A DNA stretch of 64,000 nucleotides from assembly GCA_045837725.1 (NCBI GenBank), contig JBEWZL010000095.1, forward strand, positions 62,001 to 126,000, read 5' to 3'. A program made the position numbers and the translations under genes. How positions within the stretch are numbered: position 1 is the stretch's first letter; each line of letters opens with the position of its first letter. This document shows, piece by piece, positions 61,001 through 64,000 of the stretch. This stretch comes from Vermamoeba vermiformis (lineage: Eukaryota > Tubulinea > Echinamoebida). A model generated the notes under the pieces. It worked only from the letters and a program-made list of their open reading frames with translations. It searched no databases and had not been told where the DNA came from.

Positions 61001-62264
61001 TCCGACTCCTACCGAGTGTCAATGTCCAGCCCCCGTGGATTGCGACAAGTCACGTGAAGAGTCCCTGGCAGAGCTAAATATAGTGCTGCGCGAGTCACTT
61101 GAAAGCTGTCAACGTCAAGTCAAGCACTGTCAAGAACAGCTCATTCATGAACAAAGTGTCGTACGTGACTTGGAGCTAAAAATAGAACAGTTCCAGCCCA
61201 CCGTCGTGGTGGTGCAAGAATCTCGTCCGGAGATCGCAGTGCCCGACTGGAAAGAAGACAGTTCGCTGCAGTGGATGTTGGAAGAGGAGAAGAAGAAGCA
61301 GCTCGGACTGATCACCACGCACTACCACTTCACGTACTGGCACACTGCCACCGAGCACTCGGACAGACTCGATCACCTCGCTGCTGGACTCAACGACGCA
61401 CTGAAAGTGAACGCTGAGTTCCATTCACGAATGCGAGCGAGTGACGGAGAAGACGCGGAGATGACTGCCAAATATGGCATTAACGCTGACCAGCCGTACG
61501 TGGTGGCTGAGACAACCATAACGATCGTGTCACGTGACGATGAACAGCAGCAACAAATGAAGACTGTCATGACTTTCCCTGGGCCGTTCTCCGACCAAAC
61601 ATTCCAGCAATTATTGCACAATTTCCTTAATTGGCAAGCATCGGAACATATCCTGCTCGGAGATTTCGATACATTGCCATGTTTGTCCACAGGAGCACGT
61701 GCTCAGCAGTACTGCGTGATCATGATGGCAGACACTATGTCGCGCAGCAGTTTTGATCTGGGCTCGCGCATCTTGAAGTACTTGGAACTCACTTCGCAAT
61801 TCACTGAACGAAGTGTCAATCTGCCACCCGACGTCGAGTTTGCATTCCGTCTCATTGACACAGGCCGCAAAGAGAGTCTCTACGACCACATGTCCCGCGA
61901 TCTCGAGCTCGTGTCCAATGCACACATGCAGCTGCATCACCAGCTGATTGTAGTCTCGCTGCACACGGCACAGTTCTGGCAGTACGATCGACCACTCACC
62001 TTCCAGCGTGCCACCGACTACCCGGCACTGCGCACGTGGTTCAACAAGATTGTGCGCGCGATTGAGCGGGGACAAGACGAGGACAGTGCTGACAAATCGG
62101 AGCGAGTGCCCGCAGAGCCCGCGAAGGTAGATCTGGCGCTGATCGAGTACACACGCCGTCGTCACTCGCCTGTGAGCACAGTGGTCTCGTACGGTGTGAC
62201 GATAGGCCTCGCAGTCAACTTCTTGTTGCGCCTCACTCGCCGTGCCCTGCAATTGCTGGGCTAA
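58027..62264 (+). CDS. Kinesin motor fused to a transmembrane J-domain protein
   Basis: Eight exons (58027-58173, 58292-58390, 58448-58481, 58541-59040, 59205-59309, 59377-59615, 59669-60622, 60671-62264) join in phase to 1,223 residues. Residues about 12-345 are a complete kinesin motor: [10 protein letters not shown]-loop [58 protein letters not shown] neck-like helix, a Pro-rich linker and a short coiled coil follow. Residues about 618-645 are hydrophobic ([20 protein letters not shown]). A J domain follows ([18 protein letters not shown]; about 664-730), then Cys-Pro repeats (about 734-819), a second coiled coil, a possible thioredoxin-like region ([15 protein letters not shown]), and a hydrophobic tail ([13 protein letters not shown]). 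The part after the membrane segment resembles DNAJC16-type proteins. The motor would be cytosolic and the J domain lumenal. Confidence 0.85.
59625..59636. repeat. TGACACGTGTCA palindrome in the kinesin-J intron linking motor to linker
   Basis: An exact copy inside the 53-nt intron 59616-59668. Confidence 0.85.
60796..61050 (+). repeat. Cys-Pro-rich coding repeats in the kinesin-J gene
   Basis: Units of the type [12 protein letters not shown] and VKCPEPV recur about ten times, giving over 20 cysteines in 85 residues. Confidence 0.85.
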
Positions 62265-62363
62265 GCTCACTTGTAATTAGCTTTGTAAATAGTTTCGAAT
62301 GGGTTTAATAAATACGCGTTGAACTCAATCAACAACAAAATTGAACAATAAATACAAGGCAGT

Positions 62364-64000
62364 CTACTTGGAGGATGAGGATGAAGAGGAAGATGACGAG
62401 GAGCTCTCTTCGTCCTTGGTGTGCGTGCTCTGTGCGTGGCCATTGCTCTCCGCGTGCACTTCAGTCTTGAGCTCGGTGGTGACGGGCACAGCTGGCTGGA
62501 CTGCACTCTTGTCCTCTTTGTCGCTCTTCTTGTCCTCAGTCTGGGCCTGTGCGTGGTGCTTGTGTTCAGCGACACTCTCGGCCTTGACGTCACTCGTCAC
62601 AGCCTCGCTGCTCTGTTTGACCTCGCTGCTCTGTTTGACCTCGCTGCTCTGTTTTATCTCGCTCTTCACTTCAGCACTCACGGGGACTGCAGGACTGGCA
62701 CTCTTCTTGTCTTTCTTGTCCTTCTTGTCTTTCTTCTTCACCTCGCGCACGGACTCGCGCTTCTCTTTCTTCTCGGCAGCGTCCACTTTGACTTCAGCTT
62801 TCTTCTCTTCCTTGCTCTCTTTGTCTTTCTTCTTCACCTCGCGCACCGACTCGCGCTTGTCTTTGCGCGGTGAGGCCACGCTGTCGTCTTTCTTCTCCTC
62901 GCTCTTCTTGTCCTTCTTCTTCACTTCACGCACGGACTCGCGCTTCTCTTTGCGCGGTGACTTGCTCTCTTTGTCCTTCACTTCCAAGGTCGCGTCTTGT
63001 TTCACAGCGGCCTCCGTCTTGGCCTCGGTGCTCTTTGTCTCCTTCTTGCTCTTGCTCTTGGGACTCTTGGCACTCTTCTTGTCTTGCTCCTCGTCGCTCT
63101 TGTTCAGCTTGTCAGTCTTGCCTGCAGGACGCGGACTCAGCACTTTGGGCTCCTTCTTGCTCGTGCTGGTGCTGGGCACTGCAGCCACAGACATGGCACG
63201 TGCGCGCGTGCTGTTGTCCTCCTCCGACCACTCCTCCGAGCTGATCGAGTCGCGCTCGTTGGCTGGACGCGTGGGATCGTGCACCAACTTGCGCAACATG
63301 AAGTAGCGGAATCGCTTGGCGTAGTAGTCAGCGCGCACCGTGGAGAGTGTGGCCTCGTCCCAGACTATCTTCTTGAGCAGATTGGCGACCTTCTTCTTGA
63401 GCACGTAGGAGGTGAGGCAGTCGATGATGCCGATGAAGTAGATCTCTTGCTTCTGATCGCTCGGATTCGTGCCCACAAAGCCACCGAGCTCAAACACGTC
63501 TTGCACTGGCGCTGCGGTCTCTTTTTTGGGCTCGTCGTGCGCGGTGTTGTCCGTCTTCGCGTCCTCTTGCTTGCTGGCATCTTTCTTGCTGGCATCTTTC
63601 TTGGCCTCGTTGTCGCTCTTCTTCTCGTCACTCTGCTTGTCCTCTGGCTTCTTGTCCTCAGTCTGAGCAGCATCCTTCTTGTCGTCTGCTTTCTTGTCGT
63701 CGTCTTTCTTGTCGCTCGCGGAGCTCGAGGACGAAGAGGACGAAGAGGAGCTGGATGAACTGCGTGACTTGGTGACAGCTGTCTCGCTCTTGACTTGATT
63801 GGTGTTGTTGGGCTGTTCTGCGCTCGATGTGCTCGAGTGGTGCGTGGCTTCAGGGGACTGCTTGGACGCGTCCTTGGTGCTGTTGTCCTTATGATTGCTG
63901 TCCTTATGATTGCCGTCCTTAGTGTCGTGCACTTGGCGCTCCTGATCCGTGACGTAGTGCACACCGACCAGCAGCGAGTAGTCCATCACGTTGTGCTTCA
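62364..64000 (-). CDS. Phosphatidylinositol phosphate kinase, C-terminal part (runs off the right edge)
   Basis: The frame enters from the right with KHNVMDYSLLVGVHYV, the PIP4K/PIP5K catalytic MDYSLLVG motif. A roughly 150-residue insert rich in Ser, Lys and Asp follows, with a serine run. The kinase then resumes: EIYFIGIIDCLTSYVLKKKV, then WDEATLSTVRADYYAKRFRY, the activation-loop end and last helices. After the domain comes a long Lys/Glu/Ser tail with repeated RESVREVKKKDK units and QSSEVK units, ending in polyserine. It makes PI(4,5)P2 or a relative; the specificity loop is visible but too divergent to type. The N-terminal kinase lobe is outside the window. Confidence 0.87.
   Translation of the reverse strand, partial: KHNVMDYSLLVGVHYVTDQERQVHDTKDGNHKDSNHKDNSTKDASKQSPEATHHSSTSSAEQPNNTNQVKSETAVTKSRSSSSSSSSSSSSSSASDKKDDDKKADDKKDAAQTEDKKPEDKQSDEKKSDNEAKKDASKKDASKQEDAKTDNTAHDEPKKETAAPVQDVFELGGFVGTNPSDQKQEIYFIGIIDCLTSYVLKKKVANLLKKIVWDEATLSTVRADYYAKRFRYFMLRKLVHDPTRPANERDSISSEEWSEEDNSTRARAMSVAAVPSTSTSKKEPKVLSPRPAGKTDKLNKSDEEQDKKSAKSPKSKSKKETKSTEAKTEAAVKQDATLEVKDKESKSPRKEKRESVREVKKKDKKSEEKKDDSVASPRKDKRESVREVKKKDKESKEEKKAEVKVDAAEKKEKRESVREVKKKDKKDKKDKKSASPAVPVSAEVKSEIKQSSEVKQSSEVKQSSEAVTSDVKAESVAEHKHHAQAQTEDKKSDKEDKSAVQPAVPVTTELKTEVHAESNGHAQSTHTKDEESSSSSSSSSSSSK
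62595..62660 (-). repeat. 21-bp tandem repeat in the PIP kinase tail
   Basis: Three near-identical units encode EVKQSSE. Confidence 0.8.
62730..62965 (-). repeat. Dispersed repeats encoding RESVREVKKKDK in the PIP kinase tail
   Basis: Three copies about 90 bp apart (near 62735, 62830 and 62920) keep the peptide identical despite synonymous changes. Confidence 0.85.

Noticed and set aside
62341-63306. 321-codon plus-strand Ser/Leu-rich frame
   Set aside because: It is the antisense of the charged PIP kinase tail and has no family features.

Overview
The window is nuclear DNA of a unicellular eukaryote. Genes are packed on both strands, most are cut by 40-60 nt GT-AG introns (donors GTAAG/GTACG, CTAAC-like branch motifs), and many intergenic gaps are only 100-250 bp. 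The gene set (RasGEF, RhoGEF, RhoGAP, RhoGDI, Rab-like GTPases, Rictor, HAUS1, a kinesin, a RIIa-domain protein of ciliary type) suits a free-living, probably amoeboid protist. Heterolobosea or Amoebozoa are guesses; nothing here fixes the clade. No rRNA, tRNA, CRISPR array or virus-derived element was recognised.

Layout. 0-12 kb (AT-rich): RasGEF running off the left edge (-), DTW-domain tRNA modification enzyme (+), F-box/beta-propeller protein (+), ubiquitin-like protein with a long N-terminal extension (+), actin (-) whose first exon lies between a perfect 33-bp inverted repeat. 11-13 kb: a tail-to-tail pair of Rab-like GTPases with CaaX tails. 13-23 kb: two secretory-pathway catalases in inverted orientation, one with a C-terminal membrane anchor, flanking a RIIa-domain protein, a vWA protein and an MFS transporter. 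22.8-32.3 kb: RCC1-RhoGAP fusion, an unrecognised gene with a reading-frame break, an MDR oxidoreductase and a DH-PH RhoGEF, all on the minus strand. 32.6-37.2 kb: XRN-type exonuclease and RhoGDI (+). 37.3-43 kb: a kelch-USP fusion lacking the USP catalytic residues, a KCTD-type BTB protein, a mitochondrial-looking helical-repeat protein (-). 43-52 kb: NOP2 (+), RAD17 (-), VPS36 (+), SREK1IP1-like zinc knuckle protein (+), SSX2IP/ADIP-like coiled coil (+). 52-64 kb: Rictor (-), HAUS1 (-), a kinesin fused to a membrane-spanning J-domain protein (+), and a PIP kinase running off the right edge (-).

Themes. Small-GTPase and TORC2/phosphoinositide signalling (RasGEF, RhoGEF, RhoGAP, RhoGDI, Rictor, PIPK) and microtubule biology (HAUS1, SSX2IP-like, kinesin) dominate. 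The most unusual gene is 58027-62264: kinesin motor, short coiled coil, transmembrane segment, J domain, Cys-Pro-rich repeats, possible thioredoxin-like region and a second hydrophobic tail, apparently one 1,223-residue protein. A second unexplained signal is the 12-bp palindrome TGACACGTGTCA, found exactly nine times, mainly inside short introns of unrelated genes.

Exon joins were made by hand from splice consensus and reading-frame phase; family names rest on remembered motifs, not on searches.
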